Of a stretch of 64,000 nucleotides of DNA, positions 1 through 12,890 are shown piece after piece; the first letter of the stretch is position 1; each line of letters opens with the position of its first letter. This DNA comes from Prosapia bicincta. Taxonomy: Eukaryota > Arthropoda > Insecta > Hemiptera > Cercopidae. Under the pieces are notes generated by a model that had not been told where the DNA came from, made no database searches, and was given only the letters and a program-made list of their open reading frames with translations. The position numbers were made by a program, and so were the translations under genes. Location of the stretch: the NCBI GenBank assembly GCA_036971475.1, contig JBAIZL010000376.1, positions 8,402,501 through 8,466,500 of the forward strand. Reading direction: 5' to 3'.

Positions 1-2135
1 GCTACAACTAATATTTTTTTTACAGTCTAATTTTATTTTGAAGTACGGTACTAGAAATACTAACATTATATCGAACACCGGAAGAGCGACTTATCCGATT
101 TCAGCGTTCAGGGGCGCTTAAAAAGGACGAAACGAGATTCTATTCATAGGAAGTACAGTAGTTGCGCATAGTAGCATGTAGACGCTTAGTCGCTTCAGTC
201 CTAAAGGTATAAATTCCTAAATATAGGAATCTTTCTTAAAGATTTTATTTCTCCCGTGTATAACTGTTTTGACATCCAATCAGGAACTAAAGTACAAAAT
301 TCATTTATGGCAAAACGTATCTTACCCAAGTAGAGTCAAAAGTTCTCTGCCTGACCAATAGATGGTATTCCATTCAGTGAGCATTTATCATTCCTGCCTG
401 CGCGCACATGTCATTACTTCGTATGATAAGATTACACTTGTTCACTCTAGTAGTTTGTGTACAAGAATGTTTTGTAGGACATTTTTCTATAATTTTACAA
501 TTATTCCCAACTTATTCATTTGTTTGTCATTATTTATTACAATGAATTATTGCAACGAGTAAATTTGTATTGACAAACATTTATTTAAATTCAAGCTGCT
601 TATATTTATATGAACATCAAAGTTCATTTCAAATAAAGCAACATATATAATGTGTTACGTTAAATTGCTGTTGTATTTTTGAATTAAATTAATTTTTAAA
701 ATATTCACACAAAAAAAGTAAACGAATCTTTCAATTAGTCAAAGGGATGTAGTAAATGTATCTCCGCTCTTAAATGTAACGAAAGTCAGCTTCGTACACG
801 CTAAAATGAAGCAACGAAAATATGATAAACTTAGTACACTGGGCAAAATTGTACTATTTAGGTCAATTGTAAATGTTTTTATTCATGCCCATTTCTGTAT
901 AATGACTTATTTTAGTTATTTTATGAAGGATATTATTTGAAACAAAACGCAACCTTCTTGAAGATGGAAAACAAACCCTTACTTCAGTGAAGATTGTGCT
1001 CTATTCTGAAGACCCACATAGAAACAGTATCATTAAGTTCTTACACTTCCAGAAGATTCTTTGTCGTCAATTCTCATTAACATTCAACGTAATGCATCAT
1101 TTATAATAATTTCCTAATTTAGTTACAGAATGGCTTTCTCCATAATGAAACTTTTACACATGTAAGTTATTTGACATGGGCTTTAAAATTAATAACACAA
1201 GTATCATCTCAACGCAGAGTTTTGGTTTCAATATATTCAACATCAATTATATTTAGAATGTTGGTTTCTTCATTAATATTTTTAATTGATATTTGTGTTC
1301 CTAGAGTCTACTAACATAACATAAAAAGTTCACCCATAATTATTATAAACCATGTATATGTAATTTTCTATGTACTTAAAATAAATTAATATCAATGTTA
1401 CATATATATGTAGTTTAAGAGAGGAGATCATATACATACGTACGAAATAGAGATAAAGAAAGAGCGTAGTAAATATGAAAGAAGAGGGGGAGTGAGAAAT
1501 ATTTATACTGGATTTTATCAAGAACAATATTCAAAGAACTATACACGAAGAAATTTTGTATTACAATGTCTCACATATAAGCCATTACATATTTCTTACG
1601 TTACTGAGGTAACGTTTATGTTTAAGTAGCCCATCTGGATCATTACCTTGCTTTTCCACCAGAATGCGTTAGTGAACTGGTACTGACGCCTTTGTGGCAG
1701 AGATTTTGCCATTACTACATTGAAATAACCGATGTTCTCGGTACTGATTTTTTGTACATTGCATTATTTTATCAGACACTATATTTTTTTCGTATATGTT
1801 GTTTTGTGCTTGCGAATTGTTCCAAACTTTCGGTATTTATTTAATGTTAAACATATAAATATTTATTTCAACTATTGATGCACGTGTTCTGAAAAATAAA
1901 GGTATAAACGTTGTGTACATTCGTACATTTGTTTTACCTGCAATGATATTTATTATGGTCTGTAAGATTTCTGTAAGTTACATAAATATATAGATCTAGA
2001 TTGACAGTTTTTGTAAATGTTTTAACTACCATATTTTATAACTAAACACATATTTTGAAATTAATTTTATCTATTTTACTGTTTTTATTTATGTAATTAT
2101 TACGTTTCGGAGACACCTGTATTTAACACAGACAT

Positions 2136-2435
2136 CTGTGTAAAACAGATCACACCTAAACTATCTTAAAGACTACATTTAAACTATTGTTTAACGCATC
2201 TAAAACAGGTCACATCTAAACTATCTTAAAGAGCACATTTAAACCATTGATTAACGTCTGTAAAACAGATCACACCTAAACTGTCTTAAAGAGCACACTT
2301 GAACAATTGATTAACGTCTGTAAAACAGGTCACACCTAAACTATCTTAAAAATCACATTTAAACTATTGTTTAACGTCTGTAAAACAGATCACACCTAAA
2401 CTATCTGAAGAGAACATTTAAACTATTGTTTAAAT
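2136..2435. repeat. 60-bp minisatellite, about 5 units
   Basis: A 60-bp unit containing CACACCTAAACTATCTTAAA and GTTTAACGTCTGTAAAACAG is repeated about five times with small differences. The period is exactly 60: CTATCTTAAA or a variant begins at 2161, 2221, 2281, 2341 and 2401. It lies in the left palindrome arm and is mirrored in the right arm. Confidence 0.95.
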
Positions 2436-2455
2436 GGTTTTCTTTATCTGGTTAA

Positions 2456-4410
2456 CATAACCCACATTAAAAATAAATTTGTTTCCAAGGAAAATAATGT
2501 TAAAATACCAATTATTAGATTTTCTTTAAAATCCGTGACCGATGAACAGTAAAACCTAGCTAATAAATCTTATCTTATACTATACTTCTCAATACTGTGC
2601 TGCATTATATGATGAAACCACAGCACCTGTACAGAATGTATACCTTCTTTACCTTGTCATAGCTTATTTCGTATGAACAGATATTATCGTGGTAATAGAT
2701 TCGCGAAAATTGTGGAATGGCGGAACTTGACACTGGGAGATGAAGTTATTTAATCGAGCTGAAGTTATAATGTCGACTGTTGGAACAGAATATACATGAC
2801 TTTATAGTTGAGGAAACGTTTGACACGCTGATTATTAGTCAGGTTGAACTGGGAACAAAAATAGATAAAGGAGCTAGTTAACATAGCGAAGGGCAGGATG
2901 GATTTGAAATGTTAATGGCAAATGCCAAGAGTAAGAACAATAATTTTAAACCGCTTTTGAAAGTGACTGAAACATTATATATACGATGCATGATTACCTA
3001 AACATAAGATACACATAATGTAATCAGAATCCATACCCCATCCCTTCTTCCAGTCGTAGTAAAGCTATATTTTTCTTGTGAAAAAACATGTTTGCCTCCT
3101 TACAAAGTAAATCGAACGATAGTTAACGTTAAAACCAGTTTCGCTGTTAATACATTTTCTACTTTCGTAAATATTTACTCTAAGGAAATATAACTTAAAT
3201 AGTTTTACTGTGAAATTCAAAATAACTCAAAATAACAATATTTATGTATCTCAGATACTCTGCTTGCTTGAATTAGAGACAAAACATAAATCAATGCAGG
3301 GTAATACAGTATTTGTTACTTGTCTTGTACTATAAACACTATATTAAATGTGAACGTTTTTAAGCTCATGAATAACGAGGTGCTTTATTTATTAAAACAG
3401 ATACAAACTTACAAACAATACAATGTAATACAAAATACATTATTGTACAAATACAATTCATAGAAATGAAAAACATGAAACATTAAAGAAATAAACAACA
3501 TAAAATTATAAAAATTATACAAATGAATATACAAAATTATAAAACTTAATACTATACAAATGAAAATAATGTAAATCCTATGTTTTAGCTTGGACGTTTT
3601 CTCCTAGTCTAGTCCACCAGTGCGTAGTTCCATGCCTCAGTTTCACGTGAAGAAGTCAGTTGTTTGTTCCACAATGTGTTCTTCCAAGGTTGATGTCCTT
3701 CCAATGTTAGACGTAGGAGTTTCTGTAATTATGATTTCTTATAACCGCATATATACAAATAATATATAAAATTAGTGTAAATTTGGTTCAACATTACAAA
3801 AATAATTGTTGAAACGAAAAAAATAAGTTTTTGCTTACCTATATTTACTTATTTTCTGTTGAAATAAATATGCTAAAACATTTTAAAAATCAGAAATGTC
3901 TATTTCTTTTTTTTTGTTAATACCAAAAGGTATTTAGATAACGTCCTTGTAAACAATTTCTAACAGTGGGAATTTAGTAGCATAAAACCGTTGTAGTTGT
4001 TTTCAACTTGGGCCAAAATAACAATAAGTTCGTTTCTAAGAAAATAATATTAAAATAAATAAATGTTTGTTGGGTTATATTGTACGTATTGATAAACCAC
4101 GATCAAACAGAGGCAGAAAAACTTGGATACTAGAGGGCTTCTTACTTTGTGCTATACTAAAACTTGAATTATAAGGTATAAAAATACACCATCTACAGAG
4201 TATCATTCCTACGTTATAGTACATTACGTACGAACAAACATTATCGCCTCTACAGATTCACGAAACACCTGAATTTGCAAATAATACGCTGAGTAAACAA
4301 TCAAACTAAAGATCTAATAACTGATTATATCAACAGAATATACCTATAATAAACTCCAAGTTTTGACGAGTCTATGTCCTACTACTGACTTTGTAGTTAC
4401 ACAAACTTAT
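2456..4410 (-). repeat. Duplicated unit family, copy A (with part of a neighbouring copy)
   Basis: Blocks here recur in the same order at 5.5-8.0, 30.2-32.0, 43.7-48.2 and 48.6-50.5 kb. A block with GTTTCTAAGGAAA-like sequence is at about 2480 and again at 4020. A block ending in a conserved MTSLC-like reading frame is at about 4360. A poly(A)-signal block (reverse-strand AATAAA) is at about 3385, and the terminal-exon block is at 3590-3722. Transcription would be on the minus strand. Divergence between copies is much greater than between the palindrome arms, so the family predates the palindrome. Confidence 0.75.
3590..3722 (-). pseudogene. Terminal-exon block of the duplicated unit, copy A
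   Basis: On the minus strand an AATTACAG acceptor (3723-3730) precedes a block shared by five loci. In one frame it reads like KLLRLTLEGHQPW and in another like ETPTSNIGRTSTLEEH. A minus-strand AATAAA about 200 bp downstream would end the transcript. The candidate first-exon region at about 3840-3900 has lost a good start and donor here. I do not recognise the product and treat this copy as probably non-functional. Confidence 0.4.
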
Positions 4411-4418
4411 GACTCTTT

Positions 4419-4421
<3 letters not shown>

Positions 4422-4479
<58 letters not shown>
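4422..4479. repeat. (TA)n microsatellite
   Basis: An uninterrupted TA run that begins right where the palindrome similarity ends. Confidence 0.98.
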
Positions 4480-4481
<2 letters not shown>

Positions 4482-4827
4482 GATATTCGTCCGGAAATTA
4501 CGAAAGTAAATTACAAGATTAGTTATTTTTCATTCCAAATAAATAAAATATTTACAAGCAATTACTTGTGGATATACGTTGTTCAAGTGCTCTAAGAGAT
4601 AAATTAAAAATACTACTTTTTTATATCCAAAACGATAGAGTTTACCACCATACAAGTGACCAAATTCGTCTTACGTTCACATATAAACGGATTATAATCA
4701 TGCATTAGTAAAGACGACAAGATTTTTGCTGTTCAATTTGTAACACAAGACATGGCCGTATGTGTATATTTATATATATTTTAAAACAACATAGGTGATT
4801 CAAATACAAGAATATTTATAGATTTAT

Positions 4828-4872
4828 ATCCAAAGCTTTTCGTTGGTAAACAGTACCAACATCATCAGGAAT
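4828..4872 (-). ncRNA. Hammerhead-ribozyme-like motif of a Penelope-like element
   Basis: Read on the minus strand: stem I 5' strand AUUC; core CUGAUGA; a single U; stem II GUUGGU/ACCAAC with loop ACUGUUU; GAAA; the palindromic AGCUUU segment; then GGAU, which pairs with AUUC to form a 4-bp stem I. The conserved catalytic core is complete. A short stem III based on AAGCUU would fit a dimeric arrangement. Type I hammerheads are known from Penelope-like retroelements, and related copies lie beside PLE coding remnants at 27.9 and 44.4 kb. The extra U after the core weakens the match. No PLE ORF is seen next to this copy. Confidence 0.65.
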
Positions 4873-5460
4873 GAAAATTACAATAATTATTGTAACAATT
4901 ATTATTGTTACTATTATTATTGTAACAATTATTATTGGTACTATTATTATTGTAATAACTATATAACAAATTAAAAAAATCTTAATTTTTTTATTTTGCT
5001 AGATAATTATTTTTCTGAAGATGATGGTAATATTTTATCGGCGAAATGCTTTGAATAATATATGCAATAAAAGTATTACTTGTTTTTGAAATATTTCAAA
5101 TTTATTATATATATATTCGTTATAACAGCTGTTCTACCACATAACGTATAACATACATTCAGTTGCTTAAAAGCATCATAGTTTATCACTTATTTTACAT
5201 AGAATGGGATGAAATAACTATATTGCTCCAATTTGACCCTTTTATAAAAGGGTTTCTTCCCATATAACATTCAATAATTCATTAAATTTATATAATGAAA
5301 TAAATAATTTGGAAACAAAACTGTATTAACATAAAGTGTTAAAATATACAAGTTTTAAAAGAAGGTATTTTAACTTGAGTGGATGAATAAATAGTATTTT
5401 ATCAAATTTGAACAATATACATTGTATGTAAGGATATAAATTCTCGTTCATGTTTAATAG
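4873..5460. other. AT-rich, ATT/ATTGTA-rich stretch without a gene
   Basis: Positions 4880-4965 hold impure ATT/ATTGTA repeats. The rest is AT-rich with stop codons in all frames and no recognised element. Confidence 0.6.
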
Positions 5461-7009
5461 ATTAATGTATTGAGATAGAGAAAAATACTACTGACTTTAT
5501 ACTAACATTTGTGATACTACTGACGATATAGTAGCATGAACGTTTGGCAAGATGTTTAGGAGCTAGGATCAACAGAGAAAACACATAGATAGAGCAATTA
5601 GTTAATATAGTGAAGGACAGGACCAGATATAAAACCATAAATGGCAAATGGCGAGATAAGAACATTAATAACAAACATTGTTTAAAAATTATAAAACAAT
5701 CAGGAGCAGCACCCAATTGCCCACGTCAATATATAGAAATACCCATTTCTACAAAATAAATAAATATGTCTCTAGTAATAAGAACGGAGATGATGAGATA
5801 CGTTACGACGAACAGAGATTAGGCAGAATGAATGTGGGATAGTAGTTAAAAGAACGTATTTCTTTCAATGATTTCACCATAGATATTATTGTATACAAAA
5901 TAAAAGCAGAATCTGTGTTATAACCTAGATGCATAATAAATAAATTACTTCTCTTATTTAACAAGCAAGTTGCTATTGCCAACTTTCAAATCGATTGGTT
6001 TCGACAGATATCATGAACCCAGTAGAGCCAAGTATGTAACGTTCCTCCTTTGTATACAGTATATTTCCTTCTCGATATAAAACATTGGTTTTATTTTGGA
6101 ACTCATTTGTACTAATTTGCATGATTTTATTATTCTTAGCTGTTCAACTGACTTTTAAAAGTTAAGCCAAGTTCTAATCATACTTTATGAAATAGACGCT
6201 CATAGCTAACAACAAAAGCAATGCTACATTGGGAAGCCATGTCTTGTAAAGTAAAGAATTATAACAAACGGTGAACTTTATTTAGAAAAACAGCAAGGAG
6301 AATGTAATATAGTCAAGAGGGGAATGGAGCCTTTAAGAAAAAGCCGAGTTGAAGAAAATGAATGAGATATAATTGAGTAAAAAAAGTAATTCAAATGCAA
6401 TCCTTTTATAATTATATTAAAATCATACGTCAATCATATTAAAATCAGAAAACTTTCTTTTTGTCAGTCTTAGTAAAGCTATATTTCGTTTCTGAATAAA
6501 AGCACGTTCGAGTTGCTTCTTTACAAAAGATCTCTGACGATATTTAGTATTAAAACCAGTGTCACTATAAAGTCATAAATTATCTTTGTATTTGTTAATC
6601 ATATGGAATTAAAACTTGGATAGCTTTACTTACTATTCCGTTCCACAAGAATAACATTATTTCAAAAATCTCAGGAGCTCTGCTCGCTTGAAGTAAAGAC
6701 ACATAACGTAAAGCAGTATAGGCCAATATTTGTAACTTGTGTTGCACAAGAACGCCATAATAAGCTTCAAAATTTTTTAACCCATAGATAATGGTTTCCT
6801 TTATTAATAAAATGAGTTACAAACACAAACAACATTATAAATTAATACAAAATACATACAATAATAAATAGAAATTAGGTAAAATAAAAATAAGGTTAAT
6901 ACTACATAAATGAATATTATCAAATAATAATACTATACAATAAACTTAGATTCATAATATACTATACAAATAAAAACAAAATTAATCCAATGTAAGGGGT
7001 TTTATCGTA

Positions 7010-7140
7010 GACGTTTTCCCCTCATCTGGGACGCCTCTGTATAGTTCCATCCCTGAGGTTCACGTGAAAGCAATAGATGTTTGGTTTCACAACGTTTTCA
7101 TCCAACGTTTATTTACTTATTTTGTTAGTCGCAGGAGTTT
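7010..7140 (-). pseudogene. Terminal-exon block of the duplicated unit, copy B
   Basis: It follows a minus-strand TTTACAG acceptor (7141-7144). The KLLRLTK-type frame hits a stop after seven codons. The upstream candidate exon (minus strand, about 7380-7440) keeps the CAAGTAAGTA donor but carries a length change that breaks its hydrophobic leader frame. This is probably a dead copy. Confidence 0.4.
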
Positions 7141-7859
7141 CTGTAAAGATAAAAGGTTAATTAAAGCAGTACATATATAATATATAGCATAGTAACATGT
7201 TACCAACAGTAAACATAGAGTGAATAGAATTATTGGAAATAGTTTAAAGTTACAAATATCCAGTGATGTTGTACGGAATAAGAAAATACTATTCCGAATA
7301 ATAAATGTGTAATGTGTGAATAGAACAGTAGGCTAAATATTGTGTAACTTGTATAATTGCGTACTTACTTACTTGATGATTAAGGAACATTATTAAAAAT
7401 ATTTTAATTGTATAAAATCCTTCAAAATATCTCTATTTAAAAATCAAATTATCTACTCACTGTACAAAATAATTAAATGAACAAATTTAGCAGAGTAAAC
7501 CGTTGTAGTTGTTTTCAACTAGAACCGAAACAAAAATAGGTTCATTTCTAAGGAAACTAATATTAAAATACGTAATTGTTACAGTAATAATGTAGGTATT
7601 GTTAGACCGCCATCGAAAGGAGCAGAAAACTATCGATATTAGAGCTCCCTTACATTACAATTTACTACAACTTGTAGTATATAATTAGGCTATACTAATT
7701 ATTAAATATAATTCTTACTATATAAAAAATTCCGTGAAAATAGAAAAAGATTCTTGCAATAAAGAGGAGATTCAAATTTTACGCTGACGGAAGGGTTAGT
7801 TAATACATCTGAATGTTTACTTCATGGCTATTTGAACAGAATATAAAAAGGCGTCCACC

Positions 7860-7970
7860 TTATGACGAGGCTCTGTTTAACTACCGATTTTGTAGTTTCA
7901 CAAACGTATGACATCCAGATTACGGGCCTAAATATTCCCTCTAATTGTCGCCAAGAAAATTATCAATGAG
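7860..7970 (+). other. Conserved MTRLCLTTDFVV-like block upstream of the unit
   Basis: On the plus strand an ATG opens MTRLCLTTDFVVSQTYD and runs about 35 codons to a TGA. Versions of the block occur at about 4355 (plus), 12,900 (minus), 31,318 (plus) and 48,700 (minus), always about 0.7 kb upstream of and divergent from the terminal exon. It could be a small divergently transcribed exon or a conserved promoter block. Reading frames are not kept in all copies, which favours the second. Confidence 0.35.
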
Positions 7971-7989
7971 GGACCTCCTTTTTCAGTTG

Positions 7990-9500
7990 CTGCTTTAAAT
8001 CGTATAATAGCTGTATTGTATTTGTATATCTTTTAGTTAAACTAATCTTCTCATATTTAACAAGGTGATGCAGGTACTGCTTGACAAATTATTTCCAGGC
8101 AGTAGTCAATGTTAAAGACGATTTGAATAAATTTTTCTTCAACATTTTCGCTTTTAACATATTTAGTGTATGGGTAATCTTTATAACGCTTTTATTTTAT
8201 ATTTTATATTTTTATTCAGTTACATTAAGAGTTTTTTCACTTGTTGGGAAAAAGTATGTGCATTATGAGGCGACATACCTAGTACTACTGTCGGGGAAAA
8301 TAATGAGTCAGGTTTGGCTTCTTCTTTGTATAGTATAACGCTTATACATGAAACCATTAATTTGTCTAGTTAACATCGTGAGGTAATAACTAATGGAGAA
8401 TCTAGTAAACTATTACCATACTGAAATAACAAACCAAGTATAACACAAGAGAACGGGTAAATCGGAATTACTATCCAGTTCTTCTGTCTCAAAATATAAG
8501 CAGTTTATTATCATTATGATTATTTATTATTGGCAACATTCAAATATAGAATCCCATTATTTTCAAACATAAATTATATTTTAATTGTTTTCACTTACAG
8601 AAAATTAAAAAATTGAAATTCAAATTAATCGATTGAGAAAGAAAGGAAGGGTTCGTAAACAATATTTAAAAAATAAATTTTCAAACATAAAATAAGCAAG
8701 CAATAAGTCGAATATACGTTTTTACATCACACTGCACCACTTTGTTAGCTCCCCTTCTACCCTTCCAATTACCCACAACACACAAGTTTTATACTCAGTA
8801 CTGACTTACATAACCCAACTGTAATGATTAGACTAAAGGTAATGCTGATAGGGGATACACCATATACCTTGCTACACTGGCGTCTGCCTGCCTTACGTTC
8901 TCAAACCTAGGTGTATATTTGTAAGAAACAAACAGCTAAACTAACAACTTAAACTAATCTCTAATACGTATTTTACTTTCATGTGGGATACGTTAACAGG
9001 GATTTATCCTCTTAACTCACGAAAGATGGAAATCTTATCGGAACAGTAAAACCACGTTATATAAAATTTGTTATTTTTTTATATCATTGACATTTACAAA
9101 AATCTGAACACTTGGGTTACGATTGAATATTCCAGATAATTTACTGTACGTTTAGAATCTCTCACTCTTTGTGTAGGTTTAGAAAGTTGCATTAATCTAT
9201 ATACTTAAGTGCCAATACCGTAATACGTGTTTATGTAGCTACATTAAATTTTGTATGAACTAAAGGGGGAACAAAACCAAAAACGTTCTACACGAGAGTT
9301 GCCTTCCTATATCGGCCCTAAGGTGGACGAATGTATTTTGCTTCCCAACACTGCATTAGTGGCGCGGTGGGTAGCAGTGGGAAAGGTGCACAATGAGAGT
9401 AGGCCTAGGCATGTAACATTTACCCACATCTTACCGGGAAGGAAGCTGTATTCCTAAAGCTCTTACACAAATAGTGTGTTATATTATAGTTAACAGATAT
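7990..9500. other. AT-rich stretch, no supported gene
   Basis: An 85-codon frame at 8081-8338 is rich in hydrophobic residues but starts with TTG and matches no family I know. A 68-codon frame at 9251-9457 is less AT-rich than its surroundings but also unrecognised. I treat both as chance frames. Confidence 0.5.
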
Positions 9501-9519
9501 TACAAATGCATTTGTTTTA

Positions 9520-9860
9520 CCTCTTAGAAAGTCAGAACAAATCAGAAAGTCTATTCGTTTTGTAATGGCTCCTGTATGCATTTTAAATTTACTTACTTCC
9601 TCATGAGTTTGTTCGTTAAAATTTGTTAATAAGTTTAGGGCTGAATCTCTCAGTAAATCTGTGCGGAAATAAATGAGTGTATAGTAGCGCAGTGTATGGA
9701 TGGAAAAGGTAAATAATTGTATATATATATTTTTTTATTTAGTTGTATGCATAGATAATTTAATAATTTCGTCCTTGGGATAGTAATAGGAAATATCTTT
9801 TAATAAGTAATAAAATTAGTCCTATTTAAAATTACTTAGATTTAATAAAACTTATTTTAA
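9520..9860 (+). repeat. Segment duplicated (direct) near 51 kb
   Basis: The part at 9640-9850 (with GTAGCGCAGTGTATGGATGG and TAGGAAATATCTTTTA) is similar in the same orientation to 50990-51190. It is non-coding by eye. Confidence 0.6.
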
Positions 9861-9896
9861 ATTGTGCAGAAAGTGTATATCCTCAGAATGTAATAA

Positions 9897-10345
9897 ATCT
9901 AGTCACTATATGTGTGTTACCCATCGAAACTACTCAACCAAGTATAATAAGAGTAGATTCAGTGAGACCTTGTGTTGAGGTAAGTGGCATTGCGAAATGT
10001 TCATCTGATATCGCCATCTGAAATATTTCTTTGAAAAATAAATTAGTTTCCTGAGGCCAACAAAAAATTCCACAGCCACAAGTCCATTTAAACCATCTTC
10101 TTTCATACGATCACACGTACGAAACACATCAGAATGTTTTAGGGCTAGTCACCATATTTGTGTGACCCAACAAAACAATCCCAGTAAGTCTATCAAAACT
10201 AAATTCAATGAAACGGTCTGTCAAGGTACGCGGCGCTGCAAAATCTTGTATCTGTCTGAGATATTACTTTGAGGATAGAGTAAGTTCCCCGAAACAGACG
10301 TAAACGTCTACACGACGAGTATTTTAAACCACGTTTGTTCAACCG
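9897..10345 (+). repeat. Diverged two-copy tandem duplication
   Basis: 9897-10112 and 10142-10345 share a scattered pattern (AGTCACYATAT..GTGTGWCCCA, then GAAATATTWCTTTGA, then AGTTTCCTGAGGCCAAC or its variant) spaced about 245 bp apart. The 65-codon minus frame at 9930-10127 lies in the first copy and is not kept in the second. Confidence 0.55.
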
Positions 10346-11736
10346 ATTGTTGATAGCAAATATTCAAAACATTTATAAATCTCCATTCCACAATGGTTCA
10401 TATGTAAATATAGGAGCATTATCGTACAAAAAAGATAAATTAGTTTATATATATATAGTTGCACATTATCTATAGGTAAAGTCGACTATATATAGGAAAT
10501 GTGTGTTTCAAATATTGCTAAATAAGTAATCAAACAATTACAATAATTAAAAATGTTGACAAATGTGGGACAATATAACAAAACTATGACAAACATTTTA
10601 TTTCATTCTTTTCTGTATTCAAAATTTACTTTATTAGACTCTATGAAAATATTTCAATTTACATTCTCCTTCCAAACTAAGAAGTATGTTCATCCTACAG
10701 GAATGCGCAGGAAGATTAGACGGAAAGCAGCCTATGGATTAGCGCATAAAACAACATCTGCCTTCTAATAGCTTTTAAAAGTAAACGCAATGAGTCAACC
10801 ACACTTATGACTGGTGACGTCTAGTATTACGTATCAGGAACTTAAAGGGTAATATTTCATAACAAATTCTCTACTTTCTTTTTGAACTTATATAGCCTCA
10901 TTGTAATTTCGTTAACACAAGATGTTATATATTCTCTTCAAATTTCAAAATTATATCTTCCAGTCCAATAGTTGAAGCTTTGGAATAACTGAAGAATTTG
11001 TTTCATGAGTATGTTCCAGTACTTATGTGTACATTATTACAATAAACAATATTATTGTAAACAAATATTGTATTACAATAATGAAAACTGGTAGTAATGA
11101 CAATAAAAGTTTTTTAAATCAAGAAATTCGAAAAATTATTTTTTGGTTATGGAACAGTTTTACGAATATACACATGGATATAGTTGTGTAATGTAAAATA
11201 CTTGAATGTCATTCTCATCAACTATAGGCCTACTTACTGTGACTCTGAAAAAAGATTTAATCAGCGGCAGCAAATTAAGGAGTATTCTGTATTTATTAGA
11301 ATGTAAAAGGGACTATTGATTGTTTGTTTAAAGGGATTTTAGTAGAGTTATATATAAAACAAAATTATATTACATAAGTTGAAACATGTGGAGGTTATCG
11401 GACAACCTAAAAGAAAATTATCAGTGAAAAGCATTTAGACACAGAGAAAGTCGCAGCTTTATAAAGCTACTGTGAGCTATTTCGGTTCTCTTGTCGCATT
11501 AATGGTATTGCCGTTAGCTAATAATGCTACCAACTTGAGAAATGTGAATCCGGTTACTGTGTGTGTTTAAAATATTCGACCATTTCTCAAAATGTGTTTT
11601 TATTTCTTTTTAATTCAAGTTCCTAATTAGGTTTTATAGCGTTTTTTAAATTACTTTATTGATTAAATATCAGAATATTTATAGATACTAGGTACTAAAA
11701 AAAACGCAACTGACTTAAAAAAAACATCCTAATAAA

Positions 11737-11738
<2 letters not shown>
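10346..11738. other. AT-rich stretch, no supported gene
   Basis: I see only short ORFs (such as 71 codons at 10553-10768) with no recognisable domain, plus ATT/TATTG-rich patches around 11030-11100. Confidence 0.5.

Positions 11739-11818
<80 letters not shown>
11739..11818. repeat. (CT)n followed by (TA)n
   Basis: A CT run to about 11773 passes into a TA run to 11818. It produces the spurious Tyr-Ile/Arg-Glu frame on the minus strand. Confidence 0.97.
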
Positions 11819-11823
<5 letters not shown>

Positions 11824-11994
11824 TACATGTTTCATTAAGTGCGAAAGGCTTTTAAAAATGATTTTTATTTTTACAAACCTTTTAATCAATTAGTAAACAT
11901 GTAATTTAGAAAACGTTTACATAATTTATTTTATACAAAAGCGACTTACACACTTGTTTGATTATAATTCTTGTATTTGTATTTTGACTTAGTT

Positions 11995-11998
<4 letters not shown>

Positions 11999-12060
<62 letters not shown>
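11999..12060. repeat. (TA)n microsatellite
   Basis: A pure TA run followed by TTTA-rich sequence. Confidence 0.97.
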
Positions 12061-12064
<4 letters not shown>

Positions 12065-12099
12065 TTATTTATTTATTTATATATATTTATATAACCATC

Positions 12100-12890
12100 G
12101 ATTCGTGATTGAAGTAAAAAGGTATTTAATGAACAGGATAAAAGTGTGGTGATATACAAAGTTTTGGAGACCTGTGAATAGTATTAATAATGTTAAGTCT
12201 ATAGTTGGGAAACTGCTCCTTGTGGCAGTATCACTACCAACTCATAAATAGAAAATATTTTAAGCTGCAACATAAATCTATTAAAGTCTTCTTTTATTCT
12301 GCAAGGAGACCTTTTTCTACTGTATACATTGCATTTAGGTAATAGAAAACATTGAATGTTGGAACCTCCAGAAAAATAAAATAATTGAATTGCAATAAAG
12401 TTTATAAATTGAATTTATTTATTTTAGCAAACAATTTTTAAAATCATGAATTTGTGTCTCTGTTTTAGAGTGATATATTAGAAATGGGCATAGCTTTTAA
12501 AAGTCAGTGGAGCTGCTCGGAATATTAAGATCATCGAACCTTGTAGACAATAGGTTCAGTGTTGAAGCATAAAAGATAAAATTCGCAACAGAAAATATAT
12601 ACTAAGGTACAAAGATACAGGATACTATGTTTAACGCTAACTAAGTGTTCAATGTATAATCAAAGGATATACAGGGATTTGCGTGTATACCAATAGTTAC
12701 GACTGTGTGAGAGTGTGAGTGAGTGTGTGGGTGTGTGTAGTGTGTTTGAGTAACGAATTCCCTCATCAGTATGTCGATTGATATAAATACCTAAGTCACT
12801 GACTACATGAAACAAAACACAGAAACTAAAAATGTAGATCCCCTCGGATAAAACAAAGACAAGTTTTAGGCACGAAATAGGACTTTTACA
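12100..12890. other. End of palindrome spacer with a fragment of the duplicated unit
   Basis: 12470-12560 (GCTTTTAAAAGTCAGT...) matches 6120-6180 in inverse orientation, so part of the unit family lies here in the plus direction, ahead of the right arm. The 91-codon minus frame at 12660-12935 begins in the conserved MTSLCPTTDFVV block but continues into GTGTGAGTG simple sequence. Confidence 0.5.

Larger units (their letters stand above)
1..4406 (+). repeat. Left arm of giant inverted repeat
   Basis: This stretch is the reverse complement of 12891-17296. Matching positions always sum to 17297 at the points I checked (1, 362, 562, 1330, 1527, 3361), so there is no net indel over 4.4 kb. Only scattered substitutions separate the arms, for example near 750 and 4085-4180. 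Similarity stops just after ACACAAAC at about 4406, before a (TA)n array. The true outer end lies left of the window. Short ORFs at 362-562 and 1330-1527 recur in the other arm only because the DNA is duplicated, and I see no protein family in them. Positions 562-2130 hold no other recognisable feature. Confidence 0.97.
5500..7990 (-). repeat. Duplicated unit family, copy B
   Basis: The order of shared blocks, left to right, is: 5540-5700 (matching 2800-2940 and 31340-31460), 5940-6300 (matching 31700-32030), about 6490-6560, reverse-strand poly(A) signal at about 6800, terminal exon 7010-7140, donor block 7370-7440, TTTCTAAGGAAACTAATATTAAAAT block at 7540-7570, and the MTRLCLTTDFVV-like frame at about 7865. 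Copy B is longer than what is preserved of A and lies in the palindrome spacer. Confidence 0.7.

Noticed and set aside
362..562. 66-codon ORF identical in both palindrome arms
   Set aside because: Identity follows from the DNA duplication itself; no domain or codon evidence for coding.
8081..8338. 85-codon hydrophobic frame, possible membrane protein
   Set aside because: TTG start, AT-rich DNA inflates Phe/Ile/Tyr content, no motif and no splice signals.
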